Assembly (NCBI GenBank): GCA_020860205.1
Contig: JAJBUU010000013.1
Location: 1 to 48,544 of the forward strand
DNA length: 48,544 nt
From: Oscillospiraceae bacterium
GTDB lineage: Bacteria > Bacillota > Clostridia > Oscillospirales > Oscillospiraceae
Direction: 5' to 3'
The position numbers and the translations under genes are program-made. Positions within the stretch are counted from its first letter, which is position 1; every line of letters starts with the position of its first letter. Shown here piece by piece: positions 21,808 through 31,636 of the stretch. The notes under the pieces are model-generated. The model was given only the letters and a program-made list of their open reading frames with translations, was not told the origin of the DNA and ran no database searches.

Positions 21808-22066
21808 TCCTCAAAAAAACGCGGCGCGCGCAACAGCCGACGCAGGTTTCCGCGGGGGCATCGGGGGCGTATTTTCCGGTATTGCCGTCCGCCTGTGCTT
21901 CACCGGAAAAGCGCTGCAATCGGTTCTCTGCGCTTTTGCGTTTCTGCGCAAACCGCGTTTGCCGAACGCTGCGGTGTTGCCGGAAAAAGCTCCCGCCAGC
22001 ACCGTCTGTCGATCAATGCTGCTGCGCCTTTACGTTTTTGCAAAACGTGTCGGCGCGCCGGATGCG

Positions 22067-22762
22067 TTAAAGTGTGCGCAGGGCGGCTTCCAGCGCGGTT
22101 TTCTGCGTCGTGCCGTCGTCCTTTTCCTTGATGACGCGCGCCGGGCAGCCGGCGACGACCATACCGGCCGGAACATCCTCAATGACCACTGCGCCGGCGG
22201 CGACCACCGCGCCGCGTCCGACGCGCACGCCCTCGATGACTACGGCGTTTGCGCCGATGAGCACGTCGTCCTCAATGACCACGGGGACAGCGGAAGCCGG
22301 TTCGATGACGCCGGCCAGCACCGCACCCGCGCCAATGTGGCAGTTTTTCCCAACTGTGGCGCGTCCGCCGAGAATCGCGCCCATGTCTATCATGGTGCCT
22401 TCTCCCACCACGGCGCCGATGTTCAGGACTGCGCCCATCATCACGACTGCGCCCGCGCCGATCTCCACCTGCTCGCGCAAAATCGCGCCCGGTTCGATGC
22501 GCGCCGGGATCTCCTTCAAATCCATCAGCGGGATCGCGCTGTTGCGGCAGTCGTTTTCTACCACAATATCCGCGATGGCCGCCTGATTTTGTTCCAGAAC
22601 GGGCTTCAGCGTTTTCCAGTCGCCAAATACGATTTTGTCTCCCACGCCAAAGACCTTTGCGTCCGCGCCGTAGTCAATGGGAGCGCGCTCCCGGATATAG
22701 AGCTTCACCGGCGTTTTTTTCTCCGCCGTGGCGATGTAGTTGATAATTTCCTGTGCGTTCAT
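22067..22762 (-). CDS. dapH: Tetrahydrodipicolinate N-acetyltransferase
   Basis: A 231-residue acyltransferase with an N-terminal DapH domain ([39 protein letters not shown]) and a left-handed beta-helix of hexapeptide repeats ([46 protein letters not shown] in pieces), ending ARVIKEKD. It acetylates tetrahydrodipicolinate with acetyl-CoA, committing to the acetylase branch. The N-terminal domain and length separate DapH from the succinyltransferase DapD. It is 20 bp after dapB in the operon. All other branch enzymes except an epimerase are encoded nearby. Confidence 0.93.
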   Translation of the reverse strand: MNAQEIINYIATAEKKTPVKLYIRERAPIDYGADAKVFGVGDKIVFGDWKTLKPVLEQNQAAIADIVVENDCRNSAIPLMDLKEIPARIEPGAILREQVEIGAGAVVMMGAVLNIGAVVGEGTMIDMGAILGGRATVGKNCHIGAGAVLAGVIEPASAVPVVIEDDVLIGANAVVIEGVRVGRGAVVAAGAVVIEDVPAGMVVAGCPARVIKEKDDGTTQKTALEAALRTL

Positions 22763-22782
22763 ACGCGACGATTTCTCCTTTG

Positions 22783-23529
22783 TCAGTTGCCAAGCAAATC
22801 CTGCATGGTGTAATAGCCCGCGTCCCTGCCCTGCAGGAATGCGGCGGCGGTCAGCGCACCCTCCGCAAACAGCGTCCGATCCTCCGCCTGATGCTTCAGG
22901 GAGAGCGTTTCGCTGCCGGTGGAGATGAGAATCTCATGCACGCCCACCGTGTTGCCCAGACGGATGGAGTGGACGCCGATCTCCTGCGGTGTGCGTCTGC
23001 CGTTCTCGTGGCGGCCAATGTGCAGCGTCGCGGTCCCGCGCACCTTTTGTATGGCGCGCGCCAGCAGCAGCGCCGTCCCGCTGGGAACGTCCAGCTTGCG
23101 GTGGTGGTGCGTTTCCACAATCTCAATATCCGCGTCCGGGAACGCGGCGGCGGCGCGCGCCGCCAAATCCGCCAGCACCGCGATGCCGACAGAGGTGTTT
23201 GCCGCGTGGAATACCGGTATCTGCTCCGCAGCGGCGTGAATGGCCGCCGTTTCCTCTGCGGTTTGCCCCGTCGTGGCGATCACCACCGGCCAGCGGCGGC
23301 GGATGCAGCAGTCCAGCAGCTCCGTCGTGGCCGCGTGGTTGGAAAAATCCACCACGATAAAATCTCCGTCCGGACAGGCGTTCAGGGCGCTGTAGCAGTT
23401 CTCGCCGCCGCCCTCCGGGCTGCTGGGGCTGACCAGCGCCGCAATGCGCGCACCGGCAAAGCCGCGCTCCGCGCACTGCGCGACCAGCTGCCCCATATGT
23501 CCCGTCGCGCCATGTATGATAATGTCCAT
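22783..23529 (-). CDS. dapB: 4-hydroxy-tetrahydrodipicolinate reductase
   Basis: A 248-residue NAD(P)H-dependent reductase. The N-terminal Rossmann fold starts [29 protein letters not shown] carries the VDFT-like motif, and [13 protein letters not shown] follows. The catalytic region [15 protein letters not shown] contains the DapB His/Lys signature, and [13 protein letters not shown] leads to the C-terminus. It reduces hydroxytetrahydrodipicolinate made by DapA to tetrahydrodipicolinate. Length is typical. It sits 22 bp after dapA and 20 bp before dapH. Confidence 0.95.
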   Translation of the reverse strand: MDIIIHGATGHMGQLVAQCAERGFAGARIAALVSPSSPEGGGENCYSALNACPDGDFIVVDFSNHAATTELLDCCIRRRWPVVIATTGQTAEETAAIHAAAEQIPVFHAANTSVGIAVLADLAARAAAAFPDADIEIVETHHHRKLDVPSGTALLLARAIQKVRGTATLHIGRHENGRRTPQEIGVHSIRLGNTVGVHEILISTGSETLSLKHQAEDRTLFAEGALTAAAFLQGRDAGYYTMQDLLGN

Positions 23530-23551
23530 CGTTTCCTCCGTGCGCGCGGGG

Positions 23552-24442
23552 TTACCCGACCAGACCCTGCTGTCGCATCAGCTCCAGCATGGACTGGAAG
23601 TGTCCTTCCTCCATCGTGGTCAGCGGCAGGCGCACATAGTTTTCGCAGAAGCCCATCGCCGCCATCGCCGCCTTGACGGGGATCGGGTTCACCTCGCAGA
23701 ACAGCGCCTTGATCAGCGGCGTCAGCTCAAATTGCAGCGCGGCGCTGCCTGCCACGTCGCCCCGCAGGAAGCGCTGGGTCATCTCCACAGTCTTTGCAGG
23801 CATCAGGTTGGACAGCACGGAGATCACGCCCGCCGCGCCGACGCTCATCAGCGGCACCACCTGGTCGTCGTTGCCGGAATAGATGTCCATCCTGTCGCCG
23901 ACCAGCGCGGCGGTTTCCACGATCTTCGGGATATTGCTGTTGGCTTCCTTGATGGCCTTGATGCGCGGATGCTCGGAGAGCGCCAGATAGGTAGTCGGCT
24001 CGATGTTCACACCCGTGCGGGAGGGTACGTTATAGAGGATCAGCGGCGCGCTGGAAGCGTCTGCGATCGCGTTGTACATGGCGATCAGACCCTTCTGCGT
24101 GGCCTTGTTGTAATACGGGGTCACGACCAGCACCGCGTCCGCGCCAAGCGAGCAGGCGTGGCGGGTCAGCTCGATGGAATAGGCGGTGTCGTTGGAGCCT
24201 GTACCGGCGATGAAGGGAACGCGGCCTGCGATGTGCTCTGCGGAAAAGCTGAGCAGCTCGCGGTGCTCCTCATCGGAAAGGGTAGAGCCCTCGCCGGTGG
24301 TTCCGGCAATAACAAGCGCGTTGATGCCCTCGTCGATCTGCCAGTCAATCAGGCGCGCCAGCGCGGGATAGTCCACGCCGTCTGCGTTCAGCGGGGTGAT
24401 CAACGCGGTTGCTGCGCCGCGAAAAATGGGATTGGAAGTCAT
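23552..24442 (-). CDS. dapA: 4-hydroxy-tetrahydrodipicolinate synthase
   Basis: A 296-residue TIM-barrel class I aldolase that condenses pyruvate with aspartate semialdehyde, the first committed step of lysine and diaminopimelate synthesis. Motifs: ALITPLNADGVDYPALARL, VIAGTTGEGSTLSDEEH, VVTPYYNKATQKGL, ILYNVPSRTGVN with the catalytic Tyr, and IKAIKEANSN with the Schiff-base lysine. It is the first gene of the lysine operon, directly behind the lysine riboswitch and terminator, which would shut the operon off when lysine is plentiful. Confidence 0.96.
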   Translation of the reverse strand: MTSNPIFRGAATALITPLNADGVDYPALARLIDWQIDEGINALVIAGTTGEGSTLSDEEHRELLSFSAEHIAGRVPFIAGTGSNDTAYSIELTRHACSLGADAVLVVTPYYNKATQKGLIAMYNAIADASSAPLILYNVPSRTGVNIEPTTYLALSEHPRIKAIKEANSNIPKIVETAALVGDRMDIYSGNDDQVVPLMSVGAAGVISVLSNLMPAKTVEMTQRFLRGDVAGSAALQFELTPLIKALFCEVNPIPVKAAMAAMGFCENYVRLPLTTMEEGHFQSMLELMRQQGLVG

Positions 24443-24530
24443 AATCAGTTCGCTCCTTTTTGGTAGTTTGATTTGGAATATTTTTGAGGGTTGTGGGAAA
24501 ACCGGACCTGGATTTTTTGGACAGGCGGCG

Positions 24531-24566
24531 AAAAACGGCCGATGCGCATTTGCACCGGCCGCCGTT
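24531..24566 (-). terminator. Riboswitch-controlled terminator before dapA
   Basis: Minus strand: CGGCCGGTGC (24561-24552), loop AAAT, GCGCATCGGCCG with arm 24545-24536, then TTTTT (24535-24531). It lies between the lysine aptamer and dapA, with 88 bp to the start codon: the usual place for a lysine-dependent attenuator. Confidence 0.85.
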
Positions 24567-24644
24567 TATCTTAGATTGCCGCTCCTGCCTGACTGCCCGC
24601 GCCGAAGGGTCGTACCCATTCCACGCCGTTAAAAGCCGGAACCC

Positions 24645-24820
24645 ACAACTAATACATAGCTCTCCGCAAATGCGACAGTCAGACAGATATTCTCTGCCTG
24701 CCCAGACACGGGGGAGCGCAGCGCTCCCGCATCTTCGGCGGCGACCCCTTTCCCGCCGGAAACGGCTCTGCGAAGCCTTTTCCCCCGGCGATACTCCTGG
24801 TAACCGCGCCTCTATCCTTT
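24645..24820 (-). promoter_or_regulatory. Lysine riboswitch (L-box)
   Basis: Read on the minus strand, the region shows the conserved L-box blocks in order: GGATAGAGGCGCGG (from 24817), AGGAGTATCGCC (loop-E-like part), AAAGGGGTCGCCGCCGAAG (about 24751-24733), a variable GC stem, CTGGGCAGGCAGAG, TGACTGTCGCA, and GGAGAGCTAT near 24650. These match the spacing of the five-helix lysine aptamer upstream of lysC/dap genes in Firmicutes. A consensus promoter precedes it and a terminator follows, so lysine binding should end transcription before dapA. Confidence 0.92.
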
Positions 24821-24848
24821 AATTGCAATATGAAACTGCTCTGTTCTC

Positions 24849-24877
24849 ATCATAGTCGCACAACGCCGGTTTGTCAA
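24849..24877 (-). promoter_or_regulatory. Promoter of the lysine operon
   Basis: Minus strand: TTGACA (24877-24872), 17-bp spacer, TATGAT (24854-24849), about 29 bp before the aptamer. An inverted repeat CTGTTTTG/CAAAACAG (24947-24954 and 24906-24913) upstream may help end the purine/fhs transcript, although no T-tract follows. Confidence 0.88.
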
Positions 24878-24945
24878 TTAGGCGCTTTCCACGAATTTTG
24901 CGGCGCTGTTTTGTGCGGATGTATGAGATTTCGATGGGGATTCCC

Positions 24946-26619
24946 TCAAAACAGACCGGAGATCCGCCCGTCGTCATCCACGTCGATGCGCTCCGCTGCT
25001 GGGGATTTGGGCAGACCCGGCATCGTCATGATGTCGCCTGTCAGGACAACGAGGAAGCCGGCTCCGGCGGAAACCTTTACCTGCTTGATGGAAACGGTGA
25101 AGTCCTTCGGCGCGCCGAGCAGCGTGGGGTCGTCGGAAAAGCTGTACTGCGTTTTGGCGATGCAGACGGGCAGCCGGTCAAACCCAAGCGCGGTGAGCTG
25201 TGCGATCTGCTTTTTCGCCGCAGGCGAAACGGAGATTCCCGCGCCGCCATAAATCTTCTGCACCACCGCCGTGATTTTCTCCTCGATGCCGCAGTCCAGC
25301 TCATAAGAGAACGTGAAGTTCTCGTTGCCGCCGCTCTCGCACAGGCGCACGATTTCTTCAGCCAGCGCGACGCCGCCCGCACCGCCGTCCGCCCAGACGG
25401 TGGAAAGCACGGCGTTTACGCCAAGCTCCGCGCACTTGCGGATGACAAAGTCGATCTCCGCGTCCGTGTCTGTTGGGAACCGGTTCACCGCGACCACGCA
25501 GGGCAGATGATAGACATTGGTGATATTGGAAACGTGGCGCAGCAGGTTCGGGATACCGGCCTCCAGCGCGGCCAGATTTTCCGTGCCGAGTACGGATTTG
25601 GCCAGTCCACCATGCATCTTCAGCGCGCGCACTGTGGCCACGACCGTCACCGCGTCCGGGCGCAGACCCGCCATGCGGCACTTGATATCCAGGAATTTCT
25701 CCGCGCCAAGATCCGCGCCGAAGCCCGCTTCCGTCACGGTATAGTCGCCCAACTTCAGCGCCATGCGCGTCGCCATGACGGAGTTGCAGCCGTGGGCGAT
25801 GTTGGCAAAGGGACCGCCGTGTACAAAGGCGGGCGTTCCCTCCAGCGTCTGCACCAGATTGGGCTTGAGCGCGTCCTTCAGCAGTGCGGTCATCGCGCCG
25901 ACCGCCTTCAAATCTCCCGCAGTCACGGGAAGATCGTCATAAGTGTAGCCGACGATGACGCGGGAGAGCCGCTCCTTCAGGTCGGAGATGGAGCTTGCAA
26001 GGCAGAACACCGCCATGATTTCGCTGGCAACCGTGATGTCAAAGCCGTCCTCCCGTGGGGTGCCGTTGGTCTTCCCGCCAAGCCCGTCCACGATGTTGCG
26101 GAGCTGGCGGTCGTTCATGTCCACGCAGCGCCGCCATGTGATCTTGCGGGGGTCGATGCCCAGCGCGTTGCCCTGCTGAATGTGGTTATCCAGCATCGCG
26201 GCCAGCAGGTTGTTCGCCGCGCCGATGGCGTGAAAGTCGCCGGTGAAGTGCAGGTTGATGTCCTCCATCGGCACAACCTGGGAATAGCCGCCGCCAGCCG
26301 CGCCGCCCTTGATGCCGAAAACGGGTCCCAGCGAAGGCTCGCGCAGCGCCACGGTCACATCCTTGCCGATGCGCCGCAGACCGTCCGCCAGACCGATGGT
26401 GGTAGTTGTCTTGCCCTCGCCCGCCGGAGTGGGCGTTATGGCGGTCACAAGGATCAGTTTGCCGTCCGGCTGCGGCGTTTCCCGCAGCAGGGCAGGGTCG
26501 ATTTTGGCCTTGTATCTGCCGTATTGCTCCACATACCGCTCGTCGATATGGGCGGCCTGCGCAATTTCGGAGATGGGACGCAGGACGCACTCCTGCGCGA
26601 TTTCAATATCGGATTTCAT
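24946..26619 (-). CDS. fhs: Formate-tetrahydrofolate ligase
   Basis: A 557-residue cytosolic enzyme that uses ATP to join formate to tetrahydrofolate, giving 10-formyl-tetrahydrofolate. Visible motifs: the P-loop [99 protein letters not shown] and a C-terminal [20 protein letters not shown]. Length is normal. It is the last gene of the purine operon, 18 bp after purL; its product is the formyl donor for PurN and PurH, so co-regulation by the ZTP riboswitch makes sense. Members also serve acetogenesis, but no other Wood-Ljungdahl gene is present here. Confidence 0.96.
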   Translation of the reverse strand: MKSDIEIAQECVLRPISEIAQAAHIDERYVEQYGRYKAKIDPALLRETPQPDGKLILVTAITPTPAGEGKTTTTIGLADGLRRIGKDVTVALREPSLGPVFGIKGGAAGGGYSQVVPMEDINLHFTGDFHAIGAANNLLAAMLDNHIQQGNALGIDPRKITWRRCVDMNDRQLRNIVDGLGGKTNGTPREDGFDITVASEIMAVFCLASSISDLKERLSRVIVGYTYDDLPVTAGDLKAVGAMTALLKDALKPNLVQTLEGTPAFVHGGPFANIAHGCNSVMATRMALKLGDYTVTEAGFGADLGAEKFLDIKCRMAGLRPDAVTVVATVRALKMHGGLAKSVLGTENLAALEAGIPNLLRHVSNITNVYHLPCVVAVNRFPTDTDAEIDFVIRKCAELGVNAVLSTVWADGGAGGVALAEEIVRLCESGGNENFTFSYELDCGIEEKITAVVQKIYGGAGISVSPAAKKQIAQLTALGFDRLPVCIAKTQYSFSDDPTLLGAPKDFTVSIKQVKVSAGAGFLVVLTGDIMTMPGLPKSPAAERIDVDDDGRISGLF

Positions 26620-26637
26620 CGTCTTTGCTCCTCCTGT

Positions 26638-29600
26638 TCAGATTCCCGCTTGAAAATATTCCACCGCGCTGCGGAACAGCTTCATATCATAGTCGCCCGG
26701 CACGTTGCGGTAAAGACCGGAGGCCGTGCGCTCGCTGTGGCCCATCTTGCCCAGAACGCGCCCGTCCGGAGAGGTGATGCCCTCCACAGCCAGCAGAGAA
26801 CCGTTCGGGTTCCAGTCCGTTTCCATAGACGGGTTCCCGTCCAGATCCACATACTGCGTTGCGATCTGTCCGTTCTGCGCAAGCGACGTGAGCAGCGCGT
26901 CCGGCGCCAGAAAGCGCCCCTCGCCGTGGGAGATGGGAACGGTATAGATATCCCCAACGGAAGTTTCCGCAAGCCACGGGGAGCGATTGGAGCAGATGCG
27001 CGTGCGCACAAGGCGGGACTGATGGCGGCCAATCGTGTTGAAGCTCAGCGTCGGGCAGGTGTCGTCCGTGTCGAGTATCCTGCCATAAGGCACCAGACCC
27101 AGCTTGATGAGCGCCTGGAAGCCGTTGCAGATGCCAAGCATCAGCCCGTCGCGCCGCTCCAGCAGCGCCGTCACCTGTTCTTTGACCGCTGGCGCGCGGA
27201 AAAATGCGGTGATCAGCTTGGCGGAGCCTTCCGGCTCGTCGCCGCCGGAGAAGCCGCCGGGAATGACGACCATCTGAACGTCCCGCAGCGCCGCCGCAAA
27301 GCGTTCCACACTCTCCGCAGCGTCCGCAGCGGTCAGGTTGCGGACGATAAAGACCTCGCCGTCTGCACCGGCCTCCAGCAGCGCCCGCTGCGTATCATAT
27401 TCGCAGTTCGTGCCGGGAAACACAGGGATCAGCGCCCGTGGGCGCGCGCATTTCACGGCGGCTACGCGCCGCGTCGTGCTTTCCGCAGTGCAGGCGGGGG
27501 CCTCCGCCGCCGCAGCGTCCGCGCGCGTCGGGTAAACGGCGGCGAGCGTCGCCTCGTTGCGCGATAACAGCTCGTCAATGGAGACGGTTTCGCCGCAGAG
27601 CGAAATGGACGGTTCTGGCGTGGTCACACCAAGACGCAGCACGCCCTCCGTTTCCACCGGCTCCTCTGTCAGCTCCGCAACGATGCCGCCAGCGCAGGGA
27701 CGGTACCACGGTGCGTCTGCCGTTTCCGCGCAAAATCCGATGCGGTTGCCGAAGGACATCTTCATCACGGCCTCCGCCGCGCCGTATTCCACCGCCCATG
27801 CCGCACGCACAGACCCGGCGCGGTGCAGCGCAAGGAACGCATCCCACGCCGCCTTTTTCACCGCAGCATCCGCATCAGCGTCCGGCGCAAAGAGACAGAC
27901 CGGATGTCCCGGCTCCTTGAACTCCGGCGAGAGGACCGCCGCCGCTTCGATGGGGGCGATGGCGAAGGAGATCAGCGTTGGCGGCACGTCCAGATCCAGG
28001 AAACTGCCGGACATGGAATCCTTGCCGCCGATTGCGGCGGCGGAAAGCTCCATCTGCGCGTCCAGCGCGCCCAGCAGCGCGGCGAACGGCTTGCCCCAGC
28101 GCTTCGGGTCGTCCCGCAGCTTTTCAAAGAACTCCTGCAGGGAAAGATAAGCGCCGCGATAGTCCGCGCCTGCGGCGACCAGCTTGGCCACGGAGGTATA
28201 AACCGCCTCATAAGCGCCCAAATAGGGGTTCGCGGCCATGCGCGCCGGGTCAAACGCCCACGCCATCACGCTGCCCTGCGCGGTGTGCTGTCCGGGAAGG
28301 ACCGGCAGCAGCGCGGCCATCGCCTGCGCCGGCGTGCGCTGACGGAGTCCGCCAAAGGGCATCAGCAGCGTTCCCGCGCCGATGGTGGAGTCGAACCGCT
28401 CCACAAGACCGCGGCGGGAGGCGCATTGCAGGCTTTCTGCCATATCTGTCAGGTGGGAGAAGGGGAGCGGCGTGGCAGTTGGAAGCTCCTCCACCATCAC
28501 GGCGGTATGGCGCGGCGCGCCGTTGGTGGAGAGAAACGCGCGGGAGAGATCGGCGATCACCTGACCCCGCCAGCGCATCACCATGCGCGGCGTCGCCGTC
28601 ACAACGGCGACACGGTAGGCTTCCAGATTCTCCGCCGCCGCAGCCGCGATAAACGCCGCCTCGTCCTCCGGCGCAACGACCACCGCCATGCGCTCCTGCG
28701 ATTCGGAGATGGCCAGCTCCGTGCCGTCCAGCCCGTCGTATTTTTTGCGCACAGCATCCAGATCGATCTCCAGCCCGTCGGCCAGCTCGCCCACGGCCAC
28801 GGATACGCCACCCGCGCCAAAGTCGTTGCAGCGCTTGATGCGCCGCGTCACATCGCCGTTGCGGAACAGCCGCTGTATTTTGCGTTCCTCCGGAGCGTTG
28901 CCCTTCTGCACCTCGCTTGCCATGCTGGAAAGGGAAGTGGCGTCATGGCTTTTGGAGGAGCCCGTCGCGCCGCCGATCCCGTCCCGTCCGGTGCGGCCGC
29001 CCAGCAATATCACCACGTCGCCCGGCGCAGGCTTCTGCCGCACGACGTTTTCCGCCGGTGCTGCGGCCACGACAGCGCCGCATTCCAGGCGCTTTGCAAC
29101 ATAGCCGGGATGGTAGACCTCCGCGACATGACCTGTGGCCAGACCGATCTGGTTGCCATAGGAGGAGTAGCCCGCAGCGGCGGTCTGGGCGATTTTGCGC
29201 TGGGGCAGCTTGCCCGGCAGCGTTTCCTCCATAGAGGCGCGGGGGTCGCCGCCGCCCGTGACGCGCATCGCCTGATGGACATAAGCCCTGCCGGAGAGCG
29301 GGTCGCGGATGCAGCCGCCGATGCAGGTGGCCGCGCCGCCGAACGGCTCGATCTCTGTTGGGTGGTTGTGCGTTTCGTTTTTGAACATCAGCAGCCAGTC
29401 CTGCGTTTCGCCGTCCACCACGGCGGGGACGTGGATGGAGCAGGCGTTGATCTCCTCGCTCTCATCCAGCTCCGGTAGCGCGCCGCGCCGTTTCAGCGCT
29501 TTTGCGCCGATGGTGGCGATGTCCATCAGCGTCTGCGGGTGCGTTTTGCTCTGTTCTTTGTCATAAACCTCCCGGCGCAGCTTCTGGTAGCGGGTGTAAG

Positions 29601-30336
29601 CGCCCACGACAAGGGAGTCCTGCACCAGCGCAAGGTCCAGCTGCGTGGCAAAGGTGGTGTGGCGGCAGTGGTCGCTCCAATAGGTGTCCACCACGCGCAG
29701 CTCAGTGATCGTGGGGTCGCGGCGCTCCTCGTCGCGGAAGTAGCTTTGCAGGAATTTCAGGTCCTCCAGATCCATCGCCAGCCCCAGCCGCTTCAGCAGC
29801 GCGTCCAGCGCCGCCTCGTCCAGCGCGGTGAAGCCGGATTCGGTTTCCACCTGCGACGGCTGCGCGGCGGTCAGGCGCAGCGTTTCCGGCTGCTCCAGCG
29901 CCGCCTCCCGCGTTTCCACCGGGTTGATGACATAGCGCTTTACCGCATCCGTTTCCTGCTCTGACAGCGCGCCATAGAGCGCGTAGACCTTCGCCGTGCG
30001 GATGATGGGGCGCTCCCCGTGACTCAAAAGCTGGATGCACTGCGCTGCGGAATCCGCCCGCTGGTCGAACTGCCCCGGCAGCGGCTCCACCGCGAATACG
30101 GCGGCAGCGCCGGAAAAGTCCGGCGTTTCACACATCGTGTCCACCTGCGGCTCGGAAAATACGGCGGTGCAGGCGTAGTCAAACAGCGCCCGGTCGATGC
30201 CCTCCGCGTCGTAGCGGTGCAGGATGCGGACGCGCTCCAGCCCGGAGACGCCGAGAAAGCCCCGGCAGTCGGCCAGCAGCGCCGCCGCTTCCGGACTGAG
30301 TCCGGCTTTTTTTTCAGAAAATATCCGATAAACCAT
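26638..30336 (-). CDS. purL: Phosphoribosylformylglycinamidine synthase (single-chain)
   Basis: A 1232-residue fused FGAM synthetase. The N-terminal and two AIR-synthetase-like halves (DTYWSDHCRHTTF, KNETHNHPTEIEPFGGAATCIGG, PGDVVILLGGRTGRDGIGGA in pieces) form the ATP-dependent amidation site, and the C-terminal ~260 residues form a class I glutamine amidotransferase: VFPGTNCEYD, LGICNGFQAL with nucleophile Cys near 1070, and SHGEGRF with His/Glu near 1137-1139. It converts FGAR to FGAM in purine synthesis. The single-chain form, unlike the PurL/PurQ/PurS complex of Bacillus, needs no separate PurQ or PurS, and none is seen. It lies 6 bp after purD and 18 bp before fhs. Confidence 0.95.
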   Translation of the reverse strand: MVYRIFSEKKAGLSPEAAALLADCRGFLGVSGLERVRILHRYDAEGIDRALFDYACTAVFSEPQVDTMCETPDFSGAAAVFAVEPLPGQFDQRADSAAQCIQLLSHGERPIIRTAKVYALYGALSEQETDAVKRYVINPVETREAALEQPETLRLTAAQPSQVETESGFTALDEAALDALLKRLGLAMDLEDLKFLQSYFRDEERRDPTITELRVVDTYWSDHCRHTTFATQLDLALVQDSLVVGAYTRYQKLRREVYDKEQSKTHPQTLMDIATIGAKALKRRGALPELDESEEINACSIHVPAVVDGETQDWLLMFKNETHNHPTEIEPFGGAATCIGGCIRDPLSGRAYVHQAMRVTGGGDPRASMEETLPGKLPQRKIAQTAAAGYSSYGNQIGLATGHVAEVYHPGYVAKRLECGAVVAAAPAENVVRQKPAPGDVVILLGGRTGRDGIGGATGSSKSHDATSLSSMASEVQKGNAPEERKIQRLFRNGDVTRRIKRCNDFGAGGVSVAVGELADGLEIDLDAVRKKYDGLDGTELAISESQERMAVVVAPEDEAAFIAAAAAENLEAYRVAVVTATPRMVMRWRGQVIADLSRAFLSTNGAPRHTAVMVEELPTATPLPFSHLTDMAESLQCASRRGLVERFDSTIGAGTLLMPFGGLRQRTPAQAMAALLPVLPGQHTAQGSVMAWAFDPARMAANPYLGAYEAVYTSVAKLVAAGADYRGAYLSLQEFFEKLRDDPKRWGKPFAALLGALDAQMELSAAAIGGKDSMSGSFLDLDVPPTLISFAIAPIEAAAVLSPEFKEPGHPVCLFAPDADADAAVKKAAWDAFLALHRAGSVRAAWAVEYGAAEAVMKMSFGNRIGFCAETADAPWYRPCAGGIVAELTEEPVETEGVLRLGVTTPEPSISLCGETVSIDELLSRNEATLAAVYPTRADAAAAEAPACTAESTTRRVAAVKCARPRALIPVFPGTNCEYDTQRALLEAGADGEVFIVRNLTAADAAESVERFAAALRDVQMVVIPGGFSGGDEPEGSAKLITAFFRAPAVKEQVTALLERRDGLMLGICNGFQALIKLGLVPYGRILDTDDTCPTLSFNTIGRHQSRLVRTRICSNRSPWLAETSVGDIYTVPISHGEGRFLAPDALLTSLAQNGQIATQYVDLDGNPSMETDWNPNGSLLAVEGITSPDGRVLGKMGHSERTASGLYRNVPGDYDMKLFRSAVEYFQAGI

Positions 30337-30342
30337 AGCGCA

Positions 30343-31614
30343 TCACTCCTTCGTGCGCGCGGCAAGCGCACGCGCGCCGATGTCCCTGCGGTAATAAGCG
30401 TTGGCGAAATGCACCTCCATGCAGCGGCGATAGGCCGCGTCCACCGCGCCGCGCAGGGTATCCGCCGTTGCGGTCACGCCGAGCACCCGTCCGCCGGCGG
30501 TGCAAAGCACACCGTCCTTCCGCACCGCGCCGGCCACGCAGGTGTGCGCCGCCGCATCCGCCGTCATCTCGATGGGGAAGCCGGTTTCATAATGGCCGGG
30601 ATAGCCCTCCGACGCCATGACGACACAGCAGGCCGCGCCGTCGGAAAATTCCACCGGAATCTGCGCCAGCGTGCCGTCCGTCGTGGCGCGCATGACAGTC
30701 AGCAGGTCGCTTTTCAGCAGCGGCAGCACCACCTGCGCCTCCGGGTCCCCAAAGCGGCAGTTATATTCGATCACCTTCGGCCCGTTCGGAGTCAGCATCA
30801 GTCCAAAATACAGGCAGCCCCGGAACGGCCGCCCCTCTGCGCGCATGGCGCGGATGGTCGGCAGGAAAATCGTTTCCATGCAGGTTTCGGCGATCTCCTT
30901 TGTGTAGCAGGGATTCGGCGCGATGGTACCCATGCCGCCGGTATTTTTGCCCATGTCTCCGTCCAGTGCACGCTTGTGATCCATCGAGGAGACCATCGGC
31001 ACCAGCGTTTCGCCGTCCGTAAAGCTCAGGACGGAAACCTCCGGCCCGGTGAGAAATTCCTCTATGACGATGCGGCTGCCGGATTCCCCGAACACCTTCT
31101 CCTCCATCGCGTCGCGCACGGCGCGCTCCGCTTCCGCGCGCGTCTGCGCGATCACCACGCCCTTGCCCAGCGCAAGGCCGTCCGCCTTGACGACCACCGG
31201 GAGCGGCGCGCCTTGCAGATAGTCCAGCGCGTCCGCTGCGCAGTCAAACACACGGTAGTCCGCAGTAGGGATGCCGTATTTCCGCATCAGCTCTTTGGAA
31301 AATACCTTGCTCGCCTCGATGACCGCAGCCTTTGCGTCCGGGCCGAAGCAGGGAACGCCCGCTGCGGTCAGCGCGTCCACCGCGCCCAGCGCCAGCGGAT
31401 CGTCCGGCGCGACCACAGCGTAGTCTATGTTGTGGGCGAGTGCAAATTCCACCTGCGCCGGAATGTCCTTCGCGCCGATGCCGACGCATTCCGCGTCTGC
31501 GGCGATGCCGCCGTTGCCCGGGAGCGCGTAAATGATTTCCACATCCGGGTTTTCTTTCAGTTTTTTGATGATGGCGTGCTCGCGTCCGCCGCCGCCGATG
31601 ACCATGAGTTTCAT
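30343..31614 (-). CDS. purD: Phosphoribosylamine-glycine ligase
   Basis: A 423-residue ATP-grasp enzyme that joins glycine to phosphoribosylamine. Motifs: KLMVIGGGGREHAI at the N-terminus, ALPGNGGIA, VVVKADGLALGKGV (ATP-grasp), GPEVSVLSFTDG, MSSMDHKRALDGDMGKNTGGMG, and CRFGDPEAQVVLP with metal ligands. Length is typical. It is 22 bp after purH and 6 bp before purL. Confidence 0.96.
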   Translation of the reverse strand: MKLMVIGGGGREHAIIKKLKENPDVEIIYALPGNGGIAADAECVGIGAKDIPAQVEFALAHNIDYAVVAPDDPLALGAVDALTAAGVPCFGPDAKAAVIEASKVFSKELMRKYGIPTADYRVFDCAADALDYLQGAPLPVVVKADGLALGKGVVIAQTRAEAERAVRDAMEEKVFGESGSRIVIEEFLTGPEVSVLSFTDGETLVPMVSSMDHKRALDGDMGKNTGGMGTIAPNPCYTKEIAETCMETIFLPTIRAMRAEGRPFRGCLYFGLMLTPNGPKVIEYNCRFGDPEAQVVLPLLKSDLLTVMRATTDGTLAQIPVEFSDGAACCVVMASEGYPGHYETGFPIEMTADAAAHTCVAGAVRKDGVLCTAGGRVLGVTATADTLRGAVDAAYRRCMEVHFANAYYRRDIGARALAARTKE

Positions 31615-31636
31615 GCTGCGAAAGCCCCCTTTTTTC

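Noticed and set aside
24871-27567. 898-codon plus frame across fhs and purL
   Set aside because: It runs antisense through two well-identified genes and their intergenic DNA and encodes no recognisable domain.
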